NCBI GenBank assembly: GCA_025927935.1
Contig: JAICKM010000092.1
Coordinates: forward strand, 1-14,102
Direction: 5' to 3'
Length of the DNA stretch: 14,102 bases
Source of the DNA: Chloroflexia bacterium
GTDB taxonomy: Bacteria; Chloroflexota; Chloroflexia; QHBQ01; JADMIH01
Each line of letters begins with the position of its first letter. Position 1 is the first letter of the stretch. Both the position numbers and the translations under genes were made by a program. The notes below the pieces were generated by a model. It saw only the letters and a program-made list of their open reading frames with translations. It ran no database searches and was not told where the DNA came from. Shown one piece after another: positions 7,493-14,102 of this stretch.

Positions 7493-10492
7493 CTAATCCC
7501 CGGCGGTTCCCTCCAGCGCGTAGGCCAAGGCATCGTCCAGCGCCATCGCCTGGCCCGCGCCGCGCGCCGCTTCGTAGACATCGTTGCCCAGCAACTCACG
7601 CGCGGTGACGGCGGCGCGCTCGAAAATGCCGCGCTCCACGTATTGCAAATCCGTGCCGTTGTTGCCTACGTGGACTTCGGCAGCGCCGAGCAGTGTCACG
7701 CCGCGTACAGCCAGCCTGCGCCAGGCCGAGGACTGCGGTTCCGCCAGCCCAGACGGGTCCGGGTGCTGCCTCCGGCTTGCGTCCGTAATCTCCACTGCAG
7801 CTAACACCGTAAGCGTCGCTCCGGCATTAAAGGCGGCGTCCAGTTCCAGGAAGAGCGGCAGGCTCTTGATCAGGTGCACGCGCGCGGTCCCGTAATCGCC
7901 GGCCCCGAAGGCCGCCTCCCCCAAATTGCTGATCGCATTCGCAATCTCGAGGCGATGGCCCAGCCTGCGGCTGATTTGGAGACATTCCTCATGGAAATCC
8001 ATACTGGCGGCATAGTCGCCTTGCACCCACGCCGTCTCACCCAGGTAGGTAAGCACCAGTGCAATCCCACGGGGATTGTTCAGTTCTCGCTGTAGCAAGA
8101 GTGCCTCTTCCCAGTAGGCGCGCGCTCGAGCGAGATCATGCTCCTTTCGGGTCATATAGCCGAGCAAGTGAAGCGTTTGGGCGATCCCTAATTTGTGCCC
8201 CAGTTCCTGATAAAGCCTTAGACCTTCCGCCACCCGCGCATGCGCCTGCACATAGTTGCCCTGCCGTTCAGCGGCCCCGACAAGGTCGAGCAGGGTCTCC
8301 GCGATCCCGCGCTTGTCGCCCAGCGCCTGGAAGAGGGCCAAACTCTCCTGCAAGAGTGCATCCGACTCGGAGAAGTCGCGCCCGGATCGAGGGAGCCGCG
8401 TGCCGAGCGCGCTCAGGGCCAGGGCAAGGCCGTACCTGTCACCAAGGTCCCGATGGATCCTTACACTCTCGACCAGGTAGGCATGGCCGAGATCGTAGTC
8501 AGCCTGGTCCCATGCCAACTCGCCCGCGACAAGCAGGGCGCCCGCTCTCGCGCCGCGCAGGCTGATGGTACTGTTCTCCGCAATAGCACCAGCCATCAAA
8601 TCATAGCGGGTGAGCAAGGCGGCCAGCCATTGGCGGCCCTCGGTGATGTAGCCCCGCCAGCGCCAGAGCCAGCCCAGTAACCCGGCCATGCGTAATCCCA
8701 GTTCCAACCGATCCAGATCGTTATCGCGACTCTGTGACGCCCAGGACAATGCCGTGCGGAAGTTCTCATGCTCGCTCTCCAGGCGCGCCATCCATTCGGC
8801 CTGCTGCGGCCCATACAACTCGGCTTGCGTGCGCTCCAGCAGTTGTAGGAAATAGCGCGCGTGCCGGCGTTCGAGTTCGGCCCACTCCCCGCTTTCCACC
8901 AGCTTCTCGCCGGCATACTCGTGGATTGTCTCCAGCATACCGAACCGTGGCTCGCCTTCCGCCTTCTCTTCGTGCCACAGCAGGCTTTTGTCCACCAGCG
9001 ATCCCAGCCCATCCAGCATATCCGACGCCAAGTCGCCATCCGCGTTGTACACCGCCGCGATCGCATCCAGCGTCGCCCCACCCTGGAACACGGCCAACCG
9101 CCGGAACAACCGCTGTTCCTCTGAGTCCAGCAGGTCATAGCTCCAGGCGATGGTATTGCGTAGCGTCTGCTGGCGGGCGGGCAGGTCGCGTGCTCCACCG
9201 GTCAGCAGGGGCAGCCGGTGCTCCAGCCGGGCCAGCAACGCCTCCGGTCCCAGCAGCTTGCTGCGCGCCGCCGCCAGCTCGATGGCCAGCGGCAGCCCGT
9301 CCAGCCGGGCGCAGATCTCGGCCACCGCCGGGGCCGTCGCGTTCGTCACCACGAAGTCGGGCTTGACGGCCAGTGCAGACGCGATAAACAGGCGAACCGC
9401 CGCATACTGGCCGAGTCCTTCGACCGTCGGTGCAGCGGCGTGGGGCGGCAGGGCCAGCGGTGGGACGGGGAACTCGTGCTCGCCACGCAGGTGCAGCGAC
9501 GCGCGACTCGTTACCAGCACCTGGAGACCCGATGCACCCGCCAGCAGGTCGGCCACGACGGGGGCAGCCGCGAGGATCTGCTCGAAGTTGTCCAGCACCA
9601 GCAGCAGACGCTTGTCGCGCAGGTAGTCCTGCACGACTTGCAGCAGGGACCGGCCGGGCGCCTCGCGCACGTCCAGAGCCATGGCGATAGCCGATGGGAC
9701 GAATGCCGGGTCGGAGAGCGGAGCCAGGTCGACGAACCAGGCGCCATTGGGCAGATCCTCCAGCCGATCGGCGGCCACCTGTAGCGCCAGGCGCGTCTTG
9801 CCACTGCCGCCCGCCCCCGTCAGAGTCACCAGGCGCACCGCGGGCCGGCGCAGAAGTTGGGTGACCGCGGCAATTTCGGTTTCACGTCCGATCAGGGGCG
9901 TGGGCTGGGTCGGCAGATTATGGGGCCGGGCATCGAGCGTCTTGAGCGCGGGGAAAGTATCGGAGAGGCCGGCGCCTGCCACTTGCCAGACGTGCTCGGG
10001 CCGGATCAAGTCTTTCAAGCGGTGCTCGCCCAGATCCCGCAGACTGGCCTCCCCAGGCAACGTGTCCCGCACTAGTTCATAGGTCGTAGCGGTGAGCAAG
10101 ATCTGGCCGCCGTGGCCGGCACTCAGCAGGCGGTGGACCCGATAGAGGGGCGGGCCAACGTAGTCGTCGGCGCGCTCCTCGGCGACGCCGGTGTGCAGGG
10201 CCATCCGCACGCGTAGCGGGCCAGTCGCCTCCGGCCAGGGTTCCGTAGCCAGCGCGCGTTGGGCGGCGATCGCAGCCGCCAGGGCGGCGGGCGCGGTCTG
10301 AAAGGCCGCCTGGAAGGCGTCGCCGATCTGCTTATAAGCCCACCCCTCCTGAGCGGCAATCGCTGCGCGCAGGATCGCTTCCTGGCGGGCGAAGGCAGCG
10401 GGCATCAGATCCGGATGCGCTTCCCAGCGCCCCGTGCTCGCTTCGATGTCCGTGAACAGAAACGTCACTGTTCCGCTTGGCCGGGCAGGCAT
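7493..10492 (-). CDS. Class III cyclase-homology–NB-ARC (STAND)–TPR protein without HTH
   Basis: This 999-residue protein is paralogous to the 4252 gene, and the start region aligns residue for residue (RPSGTVTFLFTDI). I chose ATG 10492 because of that alignment and because AGGAGG precedes it by 10 nt; the frame is open to about 10609. The cyclase domain has D15, K54, D58, D110 and R121, but the conserved Asn is Tyr117, so activity is doubtful. NB-ARC has Walker A GAGGSGKT (226-233), Walker B LLLVLDNF (296-303), TSR and GLPLAIEL (399-406). TPR units span about 645-890 (LGDRYGLA, LGDKRGIA, LGHKLGIA, LGHRLEIA). The C-terminus (GAGQAMALDDALAYALEG) has no DNA-binding domain, so output probably passes through a partner or the cyclase domain. 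The convergent HTH-bearing paralog is one candidate partner. Stop TAG is at 7493-7495. Confidence 0.9.
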   Translation of the reverse strand: MPARPSGTVTFLFTDIEASTGRWEAHPDLMPAAFARQEAILRAAIAAQEGWAYKQIGDAFQAAFQTAPAALAAAIAAQRALATEPWPEATGPLRVRMALHTGVAEERADDYVGPPLYRVHRLLSAGHGGQILLTATTYELVRDTLPGEASLRDLGEHRLKDLIRPEHVWQVAGAGLSDTFPALKTLDARPHNLPTQPTPLIGRETEIAAVTQLLRRPAVRLVTLTGAGGSGKTRLALQVAADRLEDLPNGAWFVDLAPLSDPAFVPSAIAMALDVREAPGRSLLQVVQDYLRDKRLLLVLDNFEQILAAAPVVADLLAGASGLQVLVTSRASLHLRGEHEFPVPPLALPPHAAAPTVEGLGQYAAVRLFIASALAVKPDFVVTNATAPAVAEICARLDGLPLAIELAAARSKLLGPEALLARLEHRLPLLTGGARDLPARQQTLRNTIAWSYDLLDSEEQRLFRRLAVFQGGATLDAIAAVYNADGDLASDMLDGLGSLVDKSLLWHEEKAEGEPRFGMLETIHEYAGEKLVESGEWAELERRHARYFLQLLERTQAELYGPQQAEWMARLESEHENFRTALSWASQSRDNDLDRLELGLRMAGLLGWLWRWRGYITEGRQWLAALLTRYDLMAGAIAENSTISLRGARAGALLVAGELAWDQADYDLGHAYLVESVRIHRDLGDRYGLALALSALGTRLPRSGRDFSESDALLQESLALFQALGDKRGIAETLLDLVGAAERQGNYVQAHARVAEGLRLYQELGHKLGIAQTLHLLGYMTRKEHDLARARAYWEEALLLQRELNNPRGIALVLTYLGETAWVQGDYAASMDFHEECLQISRRLGHRLEIANAISNLGEAAFGAGDYGTARVHLIKSLPLFLELDAAFNAGATLTVLAAVEITDASRRQHPDPSGLAEPQSSAWRRLAVRGVTLLGAAEVHVGNNGTDLQYVERGIFERAAVTARELLGNDVYEAARGAGQAMALDDALAYALEGTAGD

Positions 10493-10514
10493 CAGGGTGC
10501 ATCCTCCTGGCTTC

Positions 10515-10523
10515 ATTATAGCA
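10515..10523 (-). promoter_or_regulatory. Extended -10 element before the 10492 start
   Basis: On the minus strand TGCTATAAT is a perfect -10 hexamer with the TG extension. No good -35 is seen at 16-18 bp. Transcription would begin near 10508, leaving a leader of only about 16 nt that still includes part of AGGAGG. This supports ATG 10492 over the in-frame ATG at 10516, which overlaps the element. Confidence 0.4.
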
Positions 10524-10555
10524 GAGCCGCATAGAGGAAGGACCACTGGGCGCAA

Positions 10556-10681
10556 CTCCGGCAGCATTAGTCCATTCGAGTAGGGACAGGATCGGCTTCG
10601 CATACGCAATCAAGTGATGTGCGAACGTCGGCTATTTCCTACACTGAGGGCATTGAGCCACCAGCTCCCGGCAGCATTTAG
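10556..10681 (+). repeat. Imperfect direct repeat flanking the protease promoter
   Basis: CTCCGGCAGCATTAG (10556-10570) recurs as CTCCCGGCAGCATTTAG (10665-10681), differing by two single-base insertions. The two copies bracket the three-block promoter of the secreted protease. They may be binding sites or a chance/duplication relic. Confidence 0.35.
10574..10646 (+). promoter_or_regulatory. Three-block promoter, copy 1 (secreted protease gene)
   Basis: Three blocks are shared with copy 2 at 11524-11596 at exactly the same spacing (a 950-bp offset throughout): ATTCGAGTAGG (10574-10584), ATACGCAATCAAGTGATGTG (10602-10621) and CCTACACTG (10638-10646). The bases between the blocks have diverged. 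TACACT fits a -10 element. The middle block covers the -35 area and contains TCAAGT, related to TCGAGT of the first block, as expected for repeated activator sites. The predicted start near 10652 gives a leader of about 114 nt. Confidence 0.65.
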
Positions 10682-10765
10682 CGGCAGATCCGCCGCCCAT
10701 GGATTATCGAAAGGAGAGGACCCTGGTTGCGCCATGGCAGTGTGTAGCGCCAGGTCCAGCAGCGT

Positions 10766-11503
10766 ATGCGCCTACCCAGTCTGATTTCGGCTTTGCGGCT
10801 CACCGGTGTAGCGCTGGCGCTGTCCGGCGCGCTGTCGGCCAATCCAGGCGCGCACGCAAACACACTACGCACCCCGCCCCCGGCGGCTTCCATCGCGCAG
10901 GTGCGCTCCGCCCCGGATGGGGCGCGAGTCTATGCGCTGCCCCAACTGCCGGTACACCTCTGGCAAACGAATCCCGCCCGGAATGCTTACCGCAATCCGA
11001 TGGGCTGTGGAGCCTTTACCACGGCGATGGCCCTGTCGGTCTACGACCGAGTGCACTACGGCAGCTATACCGCGGCACGGCGACTATTCTCGCAGATGGT
11101 CCAGGTGCCCGTCTTCGGCGGCACATTCGAGGGCCAGAATGCCGATCAGGCTCGCCAGGCAGGCTTCACCGCGCTTCCTAATGACCACGGGACAGTGGCG
11201 GATCTGGTGGCTGCTATAAACCTGGGTGCCCCGGTCATACTGCTGGTCGATCCGGGATTGTTGGGAATTGGGCGGCACGATGTGCTGCTGGTGGGCTATC
11301 GGGTGGAGCGAAATGGGCGGGTGCAGCAACTCCTGGTCGACGATCCGTTACTGGCCGCGCCCACCCGCGCGAATGCGCCGGTGGAACCCGGCAACCAGGC
11401 GATTCCGGTAGCGGATCTCCCACACAAATGGACCGGTGTCTTCACCCCCATCTTCTCCTCGCCGGCGCGCGCAGCCGGTTGGGTGGCCCAGACCAGGCGC
11501 TGA
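10766..11503 (+). CDS. Secreted C39-like papain-fold cysteine peptidase
   Basis: This 245-residue protein has a signal peptide: basic MRLPSLISALRL, hydrophobic VALALSGALSA and a probable cut after AHA (residue 31). The mature part resembles Peptidase_C39-like (C39_2) domains. It shows oxyanion Gln67 in LWQTNP, nucleophile Cys81 in MGCGAFTTAMAL, His171 in GRHDVLLVGY and Asp192/193 in LLVDDPL. It would act outside the membrane on an unknown protein or peptide bond. There is no transporter domain, unlike C39 bacteriocin exporters. ATG 10766 is the first start after an in-frame TAG (10745), yet it lacks a good ribosome site. The strong AAAGGAGAGG lies 47 nt upstream, before TTG 10727, which opens a six-codon frame ending at that TAG. 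Coupling through this leader frame is possible. The promoter is shared in type with the 74-aa protein gene downstream. Confidence 0.75.
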   Translation: MRLPSLISALRLTGVALALSGALSANPGAHANTLRTPPPAASIAQVRSAPDGARVYALPQLPVHLWQTNPARNAYRNPMGCGAFTTAMALSVYDRVHYGSYTAARRLFSQMVQVPVFGGTFEGQNADQARQAGFTALPNDHGTVADLVAAINLGAPVILLVDPGLLGIGRHDVLLVGYRVERNGRVQQLLVDDPLLAAPTRANAPVEPGNQAIPVADLPHKWTGVFTPIFSSPARAAGWVAQTRR

Positions 11504-11523
11504 GTGCATCGGGCGCATACCTA

Positions 11524-11596
11524 ATTTGAGTAGGTCGCCCACGGAACGGAAATACTCGATCAAGTGATGTGGACAAACGGCCGGTGCCCTAAACTG
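11524..11596 (+). promoter_or_regulatory. Three-block promoter, copy 2 (74-aa protein gene)
   Basis: The blocks are ATTTGAGTAGG (11524-11534), ATACTCGATCAAGTGATGTG (11552-11571) and CCTAAACTG (11588-11596), with spacings identical to copy 1. Here ACTCGATCAAGT (11554-11565) is nearly palindromic (10 of 12 positions), suggesting a dimeric regulator. TAAACT fits a -10 element, giving a start near 11602 and a leader of about 67 nt. Confidence 0.65.
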
Positions 11597-11668
11597 GAAC
11601 CAGGCAGTGATGGGACGCCACCGGGTCATAGAGACGTTAGGAAGCAATCAAGCGAGGGGAGAGCGACC

Positions 11669-11893
11669 ATGTACCAGCAATATCTGAACGAAGACCGCAC
11701 GGCCCAGTATCAGCAGCAGTGCGAACAGGAAGCGGCGACCGAGCGCAGCTTGCGCGCAAGCCGGCAAGGGGAGCAGGAGGATGTGGAGTCCAGCGAAGTC
11801 GCGACCGAGCCGGTTTTGGCAACCTGGCTACAGAACCTGGGCCGCCAGGTCGCCCGCGGCTTGGTGCGGAAACGAATCTTCAAGGCCCGCTAA
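11669..11893 (+). CDS. Small charged protein of unknown function (74 aa)
   Basis: I do not recognise a family. Start ATG 11669 follows the purine-rich GAGGGGAGAG by about 6 nt; the frame is open upstream, but the earlier ATG at 11564 overlaps the predicted promoter. The N-terminal half (MYQQYLNEDRTAQYQQQCEQEAATERSLRA) is rich in Gln, Glu and Arg and should be helical, with one cysteine at 18. An acidic middle (EQEDVESSEVATEP) is followed by a cationic amphipathic helix, TWLQNLGRQVARGLVRKRIF. There is no signal peptide or membrane helix. The shared promoter type suggests it acts with the secreted protease, perhaps as a cytoplasmic adaptor or a peptide precursor. This is inference only; there is no GG leader motif. 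Confidence 0.65.
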   Translation: MYQQYLNEDRTAQYQQQCEQEAATERSLRASRQGEQEDVESSEVATEPVLATWLQNLGRQVARGLVRKRIFKAR

Positions 11894-11974
11894 CGCGTAC
11901 CCATGTACACGCCACCAGGCCACCAGGACACCGATTTCCCGCCCTGGCCCGCGGGCACCAGGCCGCGAACACAA

Positions 11975-12015
11975 GGCAGCACCGGTGAAGTGCTGCCCGG
12001 TTCTGGTAGAACCGG
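11975..12015 (+). terminator. Two tandem perfect hairpins after the 74-aa gene
   Basis: GGCAGCAC/GTGCTGCC (11975-11997, 7-nt loop) is followed at once by CCGGTTCT/AGAACCGG (11997-12015, 3-nt loop), sharing one base. Both stems are perfect over eight pairs. They lie about 80 bp after the stop and before the kinase promoter. No U-tract follows, so this is a non-canonical terminator or an mRNA-stabilising element. The rest of 11894-12201 contains only the promoter and leader structure listed separately. Confidence 0.5.
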
Positions 12016-12062
12016 CTGAACGTCGTAATAGGCCACACTATGCGCAGCAATGTACGTAGCAG

Positions 12063-12068
12063 TATAAT
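12063..12068 (+). promoter_or_regulatory. Consensus -10 hexamer upstream of the kinase gene
   Basis: A perfect TATAAT lies 134 bp before the kinase ATG. No recognisable -35 is seen at the usual distance (ATGCGC at 17 bp), so an activator or a weak promoter is implied. The expected start is near 12075, giving a leader of about 127 nt. Confidence 0.4.
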
Positions 12069-12097
12069 CGACGCAGAGCACTCGCAACCATCATTCG

Positions 12098-12132
12098 TGG
12101 GTGGCGCAAACCTCCGATCCTCCTGCCACCCA
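12098..12132 (+). promoter_or_regulatory. Leader hairpin with an anti-Shine-Dalgarno loop
   Basis: TGGGTGGC (12098-12105) pairs perfectly with GCCACCCA (12125-12132). The 19-nt loop contains CCTCC and CCTCCT (12119-12124), the exact complement of the kinase ribosome site AGGAGG (12189-12194). A loop-to-ribosome-site contact could repress translation. There is no experimental or comparative support in hand. Confidence 0.35.
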
Positions 12133-12201
12133 TATGCTGCCTGGCGCCACTTGCCTTGTATCGGCCCAAAAGATCCACCCGCGGATAGAGGAGGCAAGAC
12201 T

Positions 12202-14102
12202 ATGGATCATCTCACCGGCCAGACCTTCAAGGGGTACGAATTGCGGGAATGCCTGGGGCAAGGCGGCTTCGGCGCCGTCTACCGCGCCTTCCAGCCGCTC
12301 CTAGGGCGCGATGTCGCCGTCAAAGTCATCCGCGCCGAGTTCGCCAATCACCCCGATTTTATTCGCCGCTTTGAGACCGAGGCCCAGGTGGTGGCGCGCC
12401 TGGAGCATCCCCATATTGTGCCACTTTATGATTACTGGCGTGATCCCGCCGGCGCCTTCCTGGTCATGCGCTGGCTGCGCGGTGGCAGTCTCCTCGATGC
12501 CCTGGCGGCCGGGCCGCTCGCCCTGCCCCTGACACTGCGCGTGCTGGAGCAACTGGCGGGAGCATTGACCGCGGCGCACCGCCGGGGCGTCATCCATCGC
12601 GATCTGAAGCCGGCCAATGTGTTGCGCGACGAGGACGGCAACGCTTACTTGGCCGACTTCGGCATTGCCAAAGATCTCGGTACCGAACTGCCGGCAAGCA
12701 GCACGGCCACCGATGCCGTGATCGGCTCGCCGGCCTATATGGCGCCCGAACAGATCAAGCAGGAGCTAATCACGCCCCAGACCGACATCTATCTCCTGGG
12801 CGTGCTGCTCTACGAGGTGCTCACGGGCCAGAAACCGTTCGCGGGCGCCACGCCGACCGATATTCTCTACCAGCATCTGTATGAGCCGCTGCCGCTGTTG
12901 CGGATACAGCGCCCGGATTTACCGGGCGCCCTGGACGCGGTGCTGCAACAGGCCACGCAGAAGGCCGCCAGCGCGCGCTATCCCGACGCGCTCAGCCTGC
13001 TGGCCGATTTTGCGGCGGCCAGTGGCGTGGAGGCGGAGCCGCGAGTCGCCGTGCCGTCCGCTCTGCCGGTCGCGGTGGCGGCGCTGGGCGAGCCGGCCAA
13101 CCCGTATAAGGGGCTACGCGCCTTCCAGGAGGCCGATGCCCCGGATTTCTTCGGGCGGGAAGCGCTGGTCGGGCGGCTGCTGGCGCGGCTGGGGGAACGG
13201 GGGCCCGCCGGGCACTTCCTGGCCGTGGTCGGCCCCTCGGGCAGCGGCAAGTCGAGTGTGGTGCGCGCCGGGCTGCTGCCTGCGCTGCGCCAGGGCGCCG
13301 TACCGGGGTCGGAGCGCTGGTTTGTCACCGAGTTCGTTCCCGGCCCGCACCCGCTGGAGGAACTGGAAGCCGCACTCTTGCGCGTCGCGGTCAATCCACC
13401 GGCCAGTCTGCTCGAACAACTCCAGTGCGATGCCCGCGGCCTGAGCCGGGCAGTCAAGCGCGTGCTGCCCGCCGACGAGCGGACCGAGCTGGTATTGCTG
13501 ATCGATCAGTTTGAAGAAGTCTTCACCCTGGTCGAGGACGAGCGCCTGCGCGCTCATTTGCTCAACAGCCTGGCCCTGGCGGTGGCCGATCCCCGCAGCC
13601 GGTTGCGCGTGATCCTGACGTTACGCGCCGACTTCTACGACCGGCCGTTGCTGTATGCGGACGTGGGCGAACTGATGCGCCGGGGCACGGAACTGGTGTT
13701 GCCGCTGACGGCGCGGGAACTGGAACAGGCCATTGCCGGCCCCGCGGCCCGTGTGAATGTCACGCTGGAACCGGCGCTGCTGGCGGCGACCATCCAGGAC
13801 GTGGGCGACCAGCCGGGGGCGCTGCCGCTGTTGCAGTATGCGCTGACCGAACTATTCGAGCACCGAGAAGGGCGGCAGATGACTCTGGCCGGCTACCAGG
13901 CCAGCGGCGGCGTGCTGGGCGCGCTGGCGCGGCGGGCCGAGGAGATCTACGCCGCGCTCGCCCCGGATGCGCAGAGGCTGGCGCGCCAGGTGTTCCTGCG
14001 GCTGGTAACGCTGGGCGAGGGCGTCGAGGATACGCGACGGCGCGTCCGCGGCCACGAACTGGCTGGCCTTGGCCCGGCGGAGGCGCTCAGCGCGGTGCTG
14101 GA
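12202..14102 (+). CDS. Ser/Thr protein kinase–nSTAND ATPase fusion (3' end outside window)
   Basis: 633 codons are visible without a stop. Start ATG 12202 follows GAGGAGG by 7 nt. Residues 12-270 form a Hanks-type kinase with all key residues: glycine loop LGQGGFGAVY (18-27), K41 in VAVKVI, HRDLKPANV (132-140), DFG (152-154), APE (181-183) and DIYLLG. A short linker without a membrane helix leads to NPYKGLRAFQEADAPDFFGRE (300-319), the typical entry to nSTAND1-type P-loop domains. Walker A GPSGSGKSS (344-352) and Walker B LVLLIDQFEEVF (430-441) follow, then TLRADFYDRPL (473-483) and GALPLLQYALTELFE (539-553). Such proteins usually continue into WD40 repeats, expected beyond 14102. It is a soluble, ATP-gated sensor kinase; its substrates are unknown. 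It is transcribed independently of the upstream protease unit. Confidence 0.92.
   Translation, partial: MDHLTGQTFKGYELRECLGQGGFGAVYRAFQPLLGRDVAVKVIRAEFANHPDFIRRFETEAQVVARLEHPHIVPLYDYWRDPAGAFLVMRWLRGGSLLDALAAGPLALPLTLRVLEQLAGALTAAHRRGVIHRDLKPANVLRDEDGNAYLADFGIAKDLGTELPASSTATDAVIGSPAYMAPEQIKQELITPQTDIYLLGVLLYEVLTGQKPFAGATPTDILYQHLYEPLPLLRIQRPDLPGALDAVLQQATQKAASARYPDALSLLADFAAASGVEAEPRVAVPSALPVAVAALGEPANPYKGLRAFQEADAPDFFGREALVGRLLARLGERGPAGHFLAVVGPSGSGKSSVVRAGLLPALRQGAVPGSERWFVTEFVPGPHPLEELEAALLRVAVNPPASLLEQLQCDARGLSRAVKRVLPADERTELVLLIDQFEEVFTLVEDERLRAHLLNSLALAVADPRSRLRVILTLRADFYDRPLLYADVGELMRRGTELVLPLTARELEQAIAGPAARVNVTLEPALLAATIQDVGDQPGALPLLQYALTELFEHREGRQMTLAGYQASGGVLGALARRAEEIYAALAPDAQRLARQVFLRLVTLGEGVEDTRRRVRGHELAGLGPAEALSAVL

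Noticed and set aside
8734..9366. Plus-strand frame of 210 codons, Pro/Ala/Arg-rich
   Set aside because: It lies within the minus-strand 7493-10492 regulator, and the composition reflects codon-position shadowing only.
10493..10609. N-terminal extension of the HTH-less regulator
   Set aside because: The paralog begins directly at the RPSGTVTFLF region, AGGAGG supports 10492, and a -10 element overlaps the extension.
11900..11925. Short CCACCAGG direct repeat after the 74-aa gene
   Set aside because: Only two short adjacent copies, no array or spacer structure, so it is not a CRISPR or an insertion-sequence end.
12881..13444. Plus-strand Arg-rich frame inside the kinase gene
   Set aside because: The kinase–nSTAND frame covers this stretch with conserved motifs. 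The alternative frame is a shifted copy of the same bases.

Overview
The window looks like a chromosomal segment from a GC-rich Chloroflexota-type bacterium. This placement is inferred from architecture and is not proven. It holds class III cyclase–NB-ARC–TPR giants in several paralogous copies, a soluble Ser/Thr kinase fused to an nSTAND ATPase, and GC-rich coding with purine-rich ribosome binding sites. I see no tRNA, rRNA, CRISPR array, transposase or phage gene.

Left part (1-4062). Three minus-strand genes run in one direction: the C-terminal two thirds of a PaaK-like adenylate-forming ligase (2268-3092), a nine-helix membrane protein (1379-2224) and an MFS exporter (33-1261). The membrane protein carries the hallmarks of a presenilin/signal-peptide-peptidase-type GxGD aspartyl protease: HD in helix 6, GLGD in helix 7, and a PAL-like PTM at helix 9. 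The MFS gene has a one-base frameshift inside its conserved motif A. At about 3085-3094 the ligase fragment abuts, head to head, the TPR tail of a cyclase/STAND protein on the plus strand (3094-4062). Both genes have lost their 5' halves at the same point. One deletion between formerly divergent genes, or an assembly misjoin, would explain this.

Middle part (4063-10492). Two intact, convergent paralogous regulators (plus 4252-7455, 1067 aa; minus 7493-10492, 999 aa) share the order cyclase homology domain, NB-ARC ATPase, TPR array. Only the first ends in a LuxR-type HTH. Each lacks a different catalytic residue of the class III cyclase signature (Arg to Gln in one, Asn to Tyr in the other), so nucleotide sensing seems more likely than efficient cyclase activity. 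A hairpin lies in the 37 bp between their stops.

Right part (10493-14102). A secreted C39-like cysteine protease (10766-11503) and a 74-aa charged protein (11669-11893) are preceded by promoters sharing three sequence blocks at identical spacing. They therefore probably form a co-regulated unit. Two tandem hairpins follow. Then comes a Ser/Thr kinase–nSTAND protein (12202 to beyond the window end) with a structured leader. Overall the window is a signalling-rich accessory region. The two most unusual items are the bacterial GxGD protease candidate and the three-block paired promoters.
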